This document shows, piece after piece, positions 1-7,485 of a stretch of 64,000 nt of DNA. Positions within the stretch are counted from its first letter, which is position 1; every line of letters starts with the position of its first letter. Where the stretch lies: the NCBI RefSeq assembly GCF_019803445.1, contig NZ_CP081844.1, positions 3,112,501 through 3,176,500 on the forward strand, read 5' to 3'. Below the pieces are notes generated by a model, which did not search any database, had not been told where the DNA came from, and worked only from the letters and a program-made list of their open reading frames with translations. Made by a program: the position numbers and the translations under genes. The stretch comes from Caenibius sp. WL (GTDB taxonomy: Bacteria; Pseudomonadota; Alphaproteobacteria; Sphingomonadales; Sphingomonadaceae).

Positions 1-1199
1 ACCACCCGCGTGCCCTTGAAAGCCAGCACCAGCGCCTGGCGCGCGTACCATGGCCGGTCGTGCACCCGCACTTTGCCCGCTGTTTCGAGACTGTCGAGCC
101 ATGCCGTCAACGGTGCGAGCCATGGATTGCGCAGGATCGCATAGACATCGCGCGCCAGTTCGGGATCGCGCCGCATTTCGGCGATGACAGTGCGATGCAA
201 CAGGATCGAATCGGCACCGCCGAGCACCTGCAGGCTGGCCTGAAGGAAGCGGGCCAGGGCTTCCTCCGCCACTTCCCCCGCTGGCAGCGGCGGCGGCACG
301 GCATCGGTCAACCGACGTGCCATTGCCCGCATGGCCGCGCCGAACAGCCCCGCCTTGTTGCCGAAATGGCGATAGAGCGTGCCGCGCCCGACGGCAGCCT
401 CCGCCCCGATCAAGTCGAGACTGGCCCCCTGATAGCCGTTTTCGAGAAAATGGGTGGCTGCCACGTCGAGCAGCTTCGCGATATGCGCAGGTGGCGCATC
501 CCCGGCAGGCGGGGCGGCGGGCACGGGGAACCGCTGAGCCCCCATATCGTCCATGGCAAGGATGCCATGTCCGAACAACTTGGCCACCCGCCGCGCGGCA
601 ACATCGCGCTGCGCCGGGGGCGGGCTGGGAAAGCCCATCAGCAAAGCCGGGCTTTCGGACGACAGCGATCCGAACAGAACCGCAAAATCAAGCGGCACAT
701 GAGCGCTCTCGCCATGCGCCTCGGCGATTGCCTGCAACAAGGCACGGATCGGCTCCAGCCTGTTCGACTGCACATCGTGCATGCTTTCCGCGAAATCGGG
801 CATCAGCCGCGCGATGCTGATCGTGATCCATGCCGCGCTGAGGAAACCGCCATCGACCGCTGCATCGAGAATGGCGCGGGAAAAGAACGCCAGCCCATCG
901 TCCGCCGCGCGGGCATCCACCGGCTGTGCGTTCACCCGCGCGGTGAATTCGGTGCCCAGTTCCTCGGCAGCGGCACGGAACAGCGCCTCCTTGTCCGGGA
1001 AATAGCGATAGATCGTTTCCTTGCTGACGCCCGAGGCACGCGCGATCGCATCGATGCTCACCGCGTCGAAACCGCCCGCGACGAATTCGGCCCGGGCCAC
1101 GGCAAGCAAATGGCGCACGCGGGCCGATTGCGGCCCCGATTGCGATGGGGCCTGCGCAGCGCGGGATTCAGGATCTTCCAAAGCGATGGTCGCCTCCAT
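1..1199 (-). CDS. Tandem TetR/AcrR-family regulator (two fused TetR units), C-terminus beyond left edge
   Basis: One continuous leftward frame of about 399 codons encodes two complete TetR-type N-terminal helix-turn-helix regions. The first is near residues 29-76 (core GVSKETIYRYFPDKEALF). The second is near residues 243-290 (core GRGTLYRHFGNKAGLF), followed by its own ligand-binding-like helices. No stop separates the halves, and the frame leaves the window at base 1, so the gene is partial at its 3' end. The chosen start is the ATG ending at 1199; an in-frame ATG ending at 1253 would add 18 residues. TetR proteins are normally about 200 aa dimers, so this reads as an intramolecular double repressor. 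It lies divergent from the Coq4/amidohydrolase genes, with a palindrome between, which suggests it represses them. The ligand is unknown. Confidence 0.88.
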   Translation of the reverse strand, partial: MEATIALEDPESRAAQAPSQSGPQSARVRHLLAVARAEFVAGGFDAVSIDAIARASGVSKETIYRYFPDKEALFRAAAEELGTEFTARVNAQPVDARAADDGLAFFSRAILDAAVDGGFLSAAWITISIARLMPDFAESMHDVQSNRLEPIRALLQAIAEAHGESAHVPLDFAVLFGSLSSESPALLMGFPSPPPAQRDVAARRVAKLFGHGILAMDDMGAQRFPVPAAPPAGDAPPAHIAKLLDVAATHFLENGYQGASLDLIGAEAAVGRGTLYRHFGNKAGLFGAAMRAMARRLTDAVPPPLPAGEVAEEALARFLQASLQVLGGADSILLHRTVIAEMRRDPELARDVYAILRNPWLAPLTAWLDSLETAGKVRVHDRPWYARQALVLAFKGTRV

Positions 1200-1519
1200 C
1201 ACACGGGCTATAGCAGACCCGCACCCGGTTGCAGCCTGCCCACACCGCTCCATCAACAGGCTATCCATAGCCAAGCATGGCGCGAATGTCTTGACAAAAA
1301 TCGAACGGTGGGATACCGTTCGATTACAGAACCGATAAAGTCAGGCGCCAAATGGGCGCGATAGCCAGGCCGAACCCCGATATCGCAAGTGGGAAACGGC
1401 GGCGTTATCGCATATCCTTGCCACACGGCTGACCGCATCGTTCAACCGGCGCCCCGCACACAGGCTTTCGGGCCAAACCGGGCAGCACCGCGATGGCGCA
1501 AGTTTCGGGAGAGTATTCG
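1200..1519. other. Intergenic control region of the catabolic cluster
   Basis: This 320-bp stretch between the tandem TetR gene and the Coq4-like gene has no convincing reading frame. It holds the palindrome and -35-like box described separately. The 190 bp downstream of them, which would form a long 5' leader, show no clear terminator or riboswitch fold by eye. Confidence 0.6.
1291..1325 (+). promoter_or_regulatory. Candidate promoter with TetR-type operator (perfect 11-bp inverted repeat)
   Basis: The arms AATCGAACGGT (1299-1309) and ACCGTTCGATT (1315-1325) are exact reverse complements separated by GGGAT. A consensus-like -35 box TTGACA lies at 1291-1296. A 17-bp spacer would place a weak -10 (TACCGT) at 1314-1319, inside the palindrome, so a bound repressor would block RNA polymerase. 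The site lies between the divergent tandem TetR gene and the Coq4-like gene. The palindrome is directly visible; its role as the cognate operator is inferred. Confidence 0.62.
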
Positions 1520-2371
1520 ATGGCCGATGACGTACCTTACCTGTTTCGCGGCGTGATGCCGGTGGAGACACCCAGCAGCGTGCTGGTGTCATCCTCCAAA
1601 TATCTCAACAATCCGCGCCTGCGCGAATGGCTGGCGATGATCCTCCTGCGCCGCAACGGGCCGGACATGCCCCCGCCAGCGGAAATGTACGAGTTCATGG
1701 GCATTCTCGACGAACTGCGCGATTACGACCGGATCGAACAGATGATCACGGACGAACGCAAAGTGAACCCGGAATTCGACGCGTGGTTTGCCGAAGGATT
1801 CCATTCCACCTACACCATCGAGGATTTCCGGCAGTACGATCCCGGCTCGCTCGGCGGCATTTTCTATACCTGGATCACCGAAGGCGATTACGAGATCCAG
1901 ATCACCCCGTGGCAGGAGCCCAAGACGCAACTGGAATTCTACAATTTGCGTGCCGGGCAGACGCACGATTTCGAACACATCCTGACCGGCGGCGGCTTCA
2001 ATTTCATGGGCGAACTCGTGCCCTACTGGTATCGCCTGACCAACATCTTCAAGCACATCAAGGACCCGGAACTAGCGGCCGAACTGTGCACGATCTACAT
2101 TTTCGGATCGCTGCGCTACACCGTGCGCACCATCCTCCACTATCCTCAGGTCTGGATGACCGCGGTCAAATGCATCGAACAGGGGATGAAAGTCGGCCAA
2201 GCCAGCGATGCGCTGTTCATGAAGAAGCTCGAACCGGCTTTCCATCTGCCGCTGGAAGAAGCGCGCGCAGCGCTGGGCGTGCGGGAAGCAGTCTTCCTCG
2301 ACACGCATAACGAAGGCATGTTCTGGGCAACGGACGGCAAGGAACAACTTCTGCGGGAGGCAGCCGAATAA
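1520..2371 (+). CDS. Coq4-family protein
   Basis: The 283-aa soluble protein carries the Coq4 signature H149-D150-x-x-H153, followed after exactly 11 residues by E165 (HDFEHILTGGGFNFMGE). This is the proposed divalent-metal site of Coq4 (HDxxH-x11-E). Coq4 acts in ubiquinone biosynthesis and has been linked to C1 decarboxylation/hydroxylation of the quinone ring. No other coq gene lies nearby; the neighbours look catabolic, so a different substrate is likely. The ATG at 1520 is preferred over 1493 because GGGAGAG lies about six bases upstream of it. The stop shares one base with the ATG of the next gene (TAATG), so the two are probably translationally coupled. Family assignment is fairly secure; function is unknown. 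Confidence 0.8.
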   Translation: MADDVPYLFRGVMPVETPSSVLVSSSKYLNNPRLREWLAMILLRRNGPDMPPPAEMYEFMGILDELRDYDRIEQMITDERKVNPEFDAWFAEGFHSTYTIEDFRQYDPGSLGGIFYTWITEGDYEIQITPWQEPKTQLEFYNLRAGQTHDFEHILTGGGFNFMGELVPYWYRLTNIFKHIKDPELAAELCTIYIFGSLRYTVRTILHYPQVWMTAVKCIEQGMKVGQASDALFMKKLEPAFHLPLEEARAALGVREAVFLDTHNEGMFWATDGKEQLLREAAE

Positions 2372-4122
2372 TGGCACGGTGCGATATTCTGATCCGCGGC
2401 GGCACGATAGTCGATGGCAGCGGCAACGAACCCTTCACCGGCGATCTCGCCATCACGGGAGACACTATCACCTGGATGGGCGACGCTTATCAGGGCGAAG
2501 CGGGTGAAGTGATCGATGCGGCGGGGCTGACGGTCACCCCCGGCTTCGTCGACATCCATACCCATTACGACGGGCAGGCGGCATGGTCCGACGAATTGTC
2601 CCCCTCCTCCTCTCATGGCGTGACGACAGTCGTCACCGGCAATTGCGGCGTCGGCTTCGCCCCCTGCCGCGCGGAAGATCATGAACGGCTGATCCGCGTG
2701 ATGGAAGGCGTGGAAGACATTCCCGGCGTCGTCATGGCCGAAGGGCTGGACTGGGCGTGGGAAACCTTCCCCGAATATCTCGATGCGCTGGCCGCCCGCC
2801 CGCGCGATATCGATGTGGCCGCGCTGCTGCCGCACAGCCCCTTGCGCGTCTATGCCATGGGCGAACGCGGCGCCAACCGCGAACCGGCAACACCGGACGA
2901 TATGGACCGGATGTACGATCTGACACGCGAAGCGCTGGATGCGGGCGCCATCGGCTTCGCCACCTCGCGCCTCCTGATCCATCGCACCAAGGCGGGGGAG
3001 AACATTCCCAGCTTCGCAGCGGACGATGCCGAACTCAAGGCCATCGCAGCGGCGATGCGGGACACCGGCAAAGGCGTGTTGCAGATGGTGCTCGATTCCC
3101 CGTTCCAGAGCTGGAACGATGAACTGGCCCACCTGATCGCGATCACCGAAAGCTGCGGCCGCCCGGCGACATTCACTCTCGGCACCTCGAACCATGGGGA
3201 GCCGGTGTTCCGCGATGCCCTGCGCATTGTTGAGGAAGCCAATGCGCGCGGCCTGTCCATCGCGCCGCAGATTCTGCCGCGCCCGGTGGGGATGATTGGC
3301 GGCTTCGACCTGTCGACGCATCCGTTCTGCCTCTGCCCCAGCTATATCGCGATTGCAGGGTTGCCGCTGGACGAACAACTGCCCCATCTGCGCGATCCGG
3401 AATTCCGCGCCACGCTGATTGCCGAGCAACCGCAGGAAAACCATTCGCTGGCGATGATGACGCGCAACTGGGACTGGATCTTCCCGTTTGCGGGCGAACC
3501 CAATTACGAACCCCCGGTGGAAACCAGCATGGGCGCGCAGGCCCGCGCGCAAGGCCGCACGCCGGAAGAAGTGGCCTACGATCTGCTCATGAATGGCGGC
3601 GATGGGCGCGGCATGCTCTACAACGCGCTGGGCAATTACTATCAAGGCAAGTTCGACGCGCTGTACGAACTGATGACGCATCCCGATACGGTGATGGGCC
3701 TCGGCGATGGCGGCGCGCATTATGCCGCGATCTGCGATGCCAGCTATCCCACTTTCCTGCTGACCTACTGGGTCCGCGATCGGGACGGCCCGCGCCTCAC
3801 GCTGCCACACGCGGTCCGTGCCTTGACCTCGCGCCCGGCCGCGACGGTGGGCCTTGAAGATCGCGGGCTGCTGGCGCCGGGTTACAAGGCGGATGTCAAC
3901 GTGATCGATCCGGCAGGCATGAAACTGCACCTGCCGGTGATCCGCCGCGACCTGCCCACCGGTGGGCGCAGGCTCGATCAGGCGGCGACCGGTTATGTCG
4001 CGACGATCTGTTCCGGCACGGTCATTCGCCGCGACGACCAGCCGACCGGCGCCCGGCCGGGCCGCGTGGTCCGTGGCAATCAGGCCGCGCCGCAGCCCAG
4101 CGCCGCGCTGGAACCCGCCTGA
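2371..4122 (+). CDS. Amidohydrolase, N-acyl-D-amino-acid deacylase-like
   Basis: The 583-aa protein belongs to the amidohydrolase superfamily. It opens with the beta-sandwich/TIM-barrel pattern (ILIRGGTIVDGSG), then PGFVDIHTHYDGQ with the metal-binding H63-x-H65, and GNCGVGFAP with Cys92, the position of a metal-ligand cysteine in D-aminoacylases. A C-terminal LGDGGAH supplies the conserved Asp. It is longer than characterised D-aminoacylases (about 480-500 aa), matching a large uncharacterised subgroup of 'amidohydrolase family' proteins. It overlaps the Coq4-like gene by one base, with GGGAGG upstream, so the two are co-translated. The natural substrate (amide, lactam or cyclic imide) cannot be told from sequence. 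Confidence 0.83.
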   Translation: MARCDILIRGGTIVDGSGNEPFTGDLAITGDTITWMGDAYQGEAGEVIDAAGLTVTPGFVDIHTHYDGQAAWSDELSPSSSHGVTTVVTGNCGVGFAPCRAEDHERLIRVMEGVEDIPGVVMAEGLDWAWETFPEYLDALAARPRDIDVAALLPHSPLRVYAMGERGANREPATPDDMDRMYDLTREALDAGAIGFATSRLLIHRTKAGENIPSFAADDAELKAIAAAMRDTGKGVLQMVLDSPFQSWNDELAHLIAITESCGRPATFTLGTSNHGEPVFRDALRIVEEANARGLSIAPQILPRPVGMIGGFDLSTHPFCLCPSYIAIAGLPLDEQLPHLRDPEFRATLIAEQPQENHSLAMMTRNWDWIFPFAGEPNYEPPVETSMGAQARAQGRTPEEVAYDLLMNGGDGRGMLYNALGNYYQGKFDALYELMTHPDTVMGLGDGGAHYAAICDASYPTFLLTYWVRDRDGPRLTLPHAVRALTSRPAATVGLEDRGLLAPGYKADVNVIDPAGMKLHLPVIRRDLPTGGRRLDQAATGYVATICSGTVIRRDDQPTGARPGRVVRGNQAAPQPSAALEPA

Positions 4123-4130
4123 GCCCTACT

Positions 4131-4165
4131 CCCTTGCGGGGCGGTTTCGCGCCGTTCCGCAAGGG
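4131..4165. terminator. Candidate bidirectional terminator hairpin
   Basis: CCCTTGCGG (4131-4139) and CCGCAAGGG (4157-4165) form a perfect 9-bp stem between the convergent amidohydrolase and NTF2-like genes. No strong T-tract follows on either strand, so termination efficiency is uncertain. Confidence 0.5.
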
Positions 4166-4179
4166 TGTGCGTGCAGCAA

Positions 4180-4701
4180 TCAGGCCGGTTCGGGAACGCC
4201 GGCCGGGACTTCGCCGAAAGCCACGTATTTCGGGCTGCCATCCTCGCCCACCACTTCGGTGAACATCGATGTCACGGTGCTGCGCGTTTCGGCGATGTAC
4301 CAGCGCCCATCCTGCTTGCGATAGACATCCTCGTACTCCACCGCCAGCCGGGTGACCGAACGCGTGGCGAGCAGGATCGTCCGGAAATTGAGCGACCACT
4401 TGCCGGTGGCCGTATCCGGGCCGGTCAGCGCGATTTCGCCGTTGCTGGCATGGTGGATGTCGTACACGCCTTCCTGGCAGGCCATTTCCTGATAGACCTT
4501 GAGAAATGCATCGCGATCCGTGAAAACAGGGAAATTCTGATATTCGATACGGATCGGGCCGGGGAGGAACGTGTCGCGCAGTTCATCCACTTTCTTGAGA
4601 TCGCAGCATCGCAGATAGCGGGCCTTGAGCTGGCGGATCGCGTCGATATCCTCAAGCGCGGTCAGACGGGCGGCAAGGTCTTCAAGACTGGTGGACATCA
4701 T
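4180..4701 (-). CDS. NTF2-like / SnoaL-type protein
   Basis: The roughly 173-aa protein has the layout of the nuclear-transport-factor-2 fold: an N-terminal helix (IRQLKARYLRCCDLKKVDEL), the typical IEY and F(T)DRDAFL segments, then paired strands (GKWSLNFR, RLAVEYEDVYRKQDGRWYI). Small proteins of this fold act as hydratases, isomerases or dehydratases in catabolic and polyketide routes, or only bind ligand. The start is one of two adjacent ATGs (4701 or 4698) behind GGGAGA; a longer frame from 4734 lacks such a site. It is divergent from the crotonase gene with about 130 bp between, so shared control is likely. Substrate unknown. Confidence 0.72.
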   Translation of the reverse strand: MMSTSLEDLAARLTALEDIDAIRQLKARYLRCCDLKKVDELRDTFLPGPIRIEYQNFPVFTDRDAFLKVYQEMACQEGVYDIHHASNGEIALTGPDTATGKWSLNFRTILLATRSVTRLAVEYEDVYRKQDGRWYIAETRSTVTSMFTEVVGEDGSPKYVAFGEVPAGVPEPA

Positions 4702-4833
4702 ATTCTCCCATTCGCCGGAATCCATCCGGAACAACCGATTTGCACATGAATATCGCGCAATCGGCTACGCATATCCAAGTTCACACTGCATGGCAGTTAC
4801 CAAATACGCCACAACCGGGAAACAGGAAACGCG

Positions 4834-5715
4834 ATGAGCCAGTATAACACGATCCGCTACGAAACCGATGACGGCCTGCTCCGGCTGACGCTCAACCGCC
4901 CGGACAATCTCAACGCCTTCACGGTGGAAATGGCCGATGAACTGGAAGACGCCTATCGCCGGGCCAATGGCGACGATGCCGTGCGGGCGATTGTCGTCAC
5001 CGGGGAAGGCAAGGCGTTTTGCGCGGGCATGGACCTGTCGACCGGCGGCAATGTCTTCGGGCTCGACGAAAGCCAGGCCCCCACGCTGGCCGACTTGCGG
5101 GAAAGGCCGGTGCGCGAAGCGATCGAATGCGGCGTGCGCGATACCGGCGGGCGTGTGGCGCTGGCGATGTACGACTGCCTCAAGCCGATCGTCGGCGCGA
5201 TCAACGGCGCGGCGGTGGGCATCGGCGCGACGATGACTCTGCCGATGGACTTCCGCCTTGCCTCCGACCGGGCACGGATCGGCTTCGTCTTCGGGCGGTT
5301 GGGGATCACCCCGGAAGCCTGCTCCACCTGGTTTCTGCCGCGCATCGTCGGCATGCAGCAGGCGCTCGAATGGCTTTACAAGGCCGATATCTTCGACGCG
5401 GCCGAAGCGTTGGACAAGGGGCTGGTCCGTTCGGTCCACGCACCGGAAGATCTGGTCGGTGCGGCCTGCGCTTTCGCCCGTTCGCTGGTGGCGGACCGTT
5501 CGCCCGTCAGCATCGGCTTGATCCGCCAGATGATGCTGCACAACCCCGCCCAGCCCCATCCGCGCGCCGCGCATGACGTGGAATCGCTGGCGATGTTCTA
5601 TTCCAGCATCGGCGATGGGAAAGAAGGAGTGCAGGCCTTTCTGGAAAAGCGCGCATCCGCATTTTCAGGCAAGGCATCCGCCATGCCGCCGTTCTATCCG
5701 TGGCGCGAAGACTGA
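4834..5715 (+). CDS. Enoyl-CoA hydratase/isomerase (crotonase) family protein
   Basis: The 293-aa protein has the crotonase fold: LRLTLNRPDNLNAF at the N-terminus, the oxyanion-hole segment AFCAGMDLS, and GAAVGIGATMTLPMDFRLAS. By eye alignment, the two catalytic glutamates of classical enoyl-CoA hydratase are replaced (Thr and Phe), while a Glu occurs in ITPEACSTWFLPR. That position carries the acid in delta3-delta2-enoyl-CoA isomerases and some hydrolases. It is therefore more likely an isomerase or a specialised crotonase than a hydratase. AGGAAA precedes the ATG. It probably acts on a CoA thioester made by the same catabolic cluster. Confidence 0.82.
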   Translation: MSQYNTIRYETDDGLLRLTLNRPDNLNAFTVEMADELEDAYRRANGDDAVRAIVVTGEGKAFCAGMDLSTGGNVFGLDESQAPTLADLRERPVREAIECGVRDTGGRVALAMYDCLKPIVGAINGAAVGIGATMTLPMDFRLASDRARIGFVFGRLGITPEACSTWFLPRIVGMQQALEWLYKADIFDAAEALDKGLVRSVHAPEDLVGAACAFARSLVADRSPVSIGLIRQMMLHNPAQPHPRAAHDVESLAMFYSSIGDGKEGVQAFLEKRASAFSGKASAMPPFYPWRED

Positions 5716-5749
5716 GCCTGATTGGCCGGACACACGGCGGCTAACCATC

Positions 5750-6826
5750 TCAAAGATAGTTGGAATGCCGCCGATGTTCGGCAACCATGCTCCACACCGC
5801 CATGAACAGCGCGGCGATCATCGGGCCGACAATGAAGCCGTTGAGGCCGAAAATGCTGAGCCCCGCCAAAGTGGCGATCAGCACCACGAAATCGGGCATC
5901 CGGGTGTCCTTGCCGACAAGGATCGGGCGCAGGAGATTGTCGATCATGCCGATCACGAATATCCCGCAGCCGACCAGTATCAATCCTTCGGCAATCGATC
6001 CGGTCACCAGCAGGTAGATCGCCACCGGCACCCAGACGGCCCCCGTACCGACCGCCGGAACCAGCGAGAAGAACCCCATCATGACGCCCCAGAGCAGCGC
6101 CCCTTCGATACCCAGCGCCCAGAAGATCGTGCCGCCCAGCGCACCCTGCACCACCGCGACCACCACCGTGCCTTTCATCGTCGCCCGTACGACGACGACG
6201 AAATGGCGCAGCAGAGTATCCCGTTCGCCGCTGCGCAGCGGGATCGCGGGGAGGATTTTGCGCCCCAGCGCATCGCCATCGCGCAGCAGGAAAAACGTGA
6301 GGTAGAGCATCACACCCAGCGAGGCGATGAACTTGAGCGCCCCCTGCCCGAGGTTGAGCGCCCGCGTGGCCAGCGCCTGCACGCCGCTGGCGATACCCCC
6401 ACCGAACATGTCTCTGAGCGAATCGAGATCGCTGACATCGGCGGAAGCGATCGCCTGCCGCGCCCAGCCGGGAAGAGAGGCGACGAAACGCTCACCAATC
6501 TGGGCCAGATCGATCTGCCCGGATTCGAACATCGCGTAGATCGACAGCATTTCCTGCACCAGCGCCACGCCCAGCAGAATCGCCGGCACGATCACCAGTG
6601 CGATAATCAGCAGCAGCGTCAGCGCGGCGGCGAGATTCTTGCGCCCGCCCAGCAGGAATTCCATCCGCCGGTTGAGCGGTTCGAACAGGATGGCCGCGAC
6701 CAGCGCCCAGAGAATCGCCCCGAAATAGGGGGCGATCAACAGGGCAAAACCGATGGTTACCAGCACGACGAGGACGAGAAAGCCCCCGTCTTCCACCTCA
6801 AACTTACGCGGATCGCCTTCGCTCAT
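5750..6826 (-). CDS. AI-2E family transporter / UPF0118 permease
   Basis: The 358-aa polytopic membrane protein has N-terminal hydrophobic pairs (residues about 16-55), the family segment ILFEPLNRRMEFLLGGRKN, a central soluble loop, and C-terminal helices ending in a PxIVGPMIAAL-like motif. Family members (PerM, YdiK, TqsA) are inner-membrane exporters; TqsA exports autoinducer-2 and others exchange Na+/H+. The actual substrate here is unknown. The gene converges on the crotonase gene and stands alone upstream of queF on the same strand. Confidence 0.87.
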   Translation of the reverse strand: MSEGDPRKFEVEDGGFLVLVVLVTIGFALLIAPYFGAILWALVAAILFEPLNRRMEFLLGGRKNLAAALTLLLIIALVIVPAILLGVALVQEMLSIYAMFESGQIDLAQIGERFVASLPGWARQAIASADVSDLDSLRDMFGGGIASGVQALATRALNLGQGALKFIASLGVMLYLTFFLLRDGDALGRKILPAIPLRSGERDTLLRHFVVVVRATMKGTVVVAVVQGALGGTIFWALGIEGALLWGVMMGFFSLVPAVGTGAVWVPVAIYLLVTGSIAEGLILVGCGIFVIGMIDNLLRPILVGKDTRMPDFVVLIATLAGLSIFGLNGFIVGPMIAALFMAVWSMVAEHRRHSNYL

Positions 6827-6908
6827 GCCGGATGCTTCGCATTAAAGCAGCAAAGAATCCATACATCTAATCAGATGCCTGCGGCAAACAGGTGCGAAAA
6901 TGGTTCGG

Positions 6909-7376
6909 TCAGCCGCGTCCACGGTAATTGGCCACGCCCTGATCGGGCACCCACAGCCCTTCCGGCGCGGCGCCCGATTGCCAGAACACGTCGATCGGAA
7001 TCCCCCCGCGCGGATACCAGTAACCGCCGATCCGCAGCCAGCGCGGCTGCATTTCCTCGAACAATCGCTGCCCGATGCCGACTGTCACATCTTCGTGGAA
7101 TCCGTTGTGATTACGGAAACTTCCCAGGAACAGCTTGAGCGATTTCGATTCCACGATAGTCGCGCCCGGCGCATAATCGATCACCAGATGGGCGAAATCG
7201 GGCTGGCCCGTCACCGGGCAGAGCGAAGTGAATTCCGGCGCGGAAAAGCGGATGGTATAGAGCGCACCGGGCCGCGGATTGGGCACATAATCAAGCACCG
7301 CTTCCTCCGGCGAGGAAGGCAGGCTACTCTGTTGCCCCAGATGAAGGGGCATGTCGCGCGGTTCGTCGGTGTTCAT
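6909..7376 (-). CDS. queF: NADPH-dependent 7-cyano-7-deazaguanine reductase
   Basis: QueF reduces preQ0 to preQ1 in queuosine biosynthesis. The 155-aa form is the short unimodular type. The protein shows [13 protein letters not shown], with the catalytic Cys that forms a thioimide with the nitrile and the conserved Asp proton donor, and the QueF hallmark [20 protein letters not shown] that contributes NADPH and substrate residues. The ATG at 7376 fits the family N-terminus better than the longer frame from 7409. It is divergent from the next gene with about 110 bp between. No other queuosine gene is in the window. Confidence 0.93.
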   Translation of the reverse strand: MNTDEPRDMPLHLGQQSSLPSSPEEAVLDYVPNPRPGALYTIRFSAPEFTSLCPVTGQPDFAHLVIDYAPGATIVESKSLKLFLGSFRNHNGFHEDVTVGIGQRLFEEMQPRWLRIGGYWYPRGGIPIDVFWQSGAAPEGLWVPDQGVANYRGRG

Positions 7377-7485
7377 GGGCCGCAAATGCCCTGATCGGAA
7401 GCAATGCACAAGGTGACGAATTGACGCACCGCATTCATCCGCTATTCAGCGCGCCCTGCGCTTGAGCGCACAAAGGTGGCAGGTC

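Noticed and set aside
60-1364. Long rightward open frame (434 codons) opposite the tandem TetR gene
   Set aside because: It has no recognisable domain, its sequence is Arg/His/Gln-rich as expected for a GC-rich antisense frame, and the other strand encodes a clear TetR protein.
2146-3930. 594-codon leftward frame inside the amidohydrolase gene
   Set aside because: Antisense shadow of a gene with clear catalytic motifs; composition is not protein-like.
5573-7138. 521-codon rightward frame across the AI-2E permease gene
   Set aside because: Antisense shadow; rich in His, Gln and Asp without domains.
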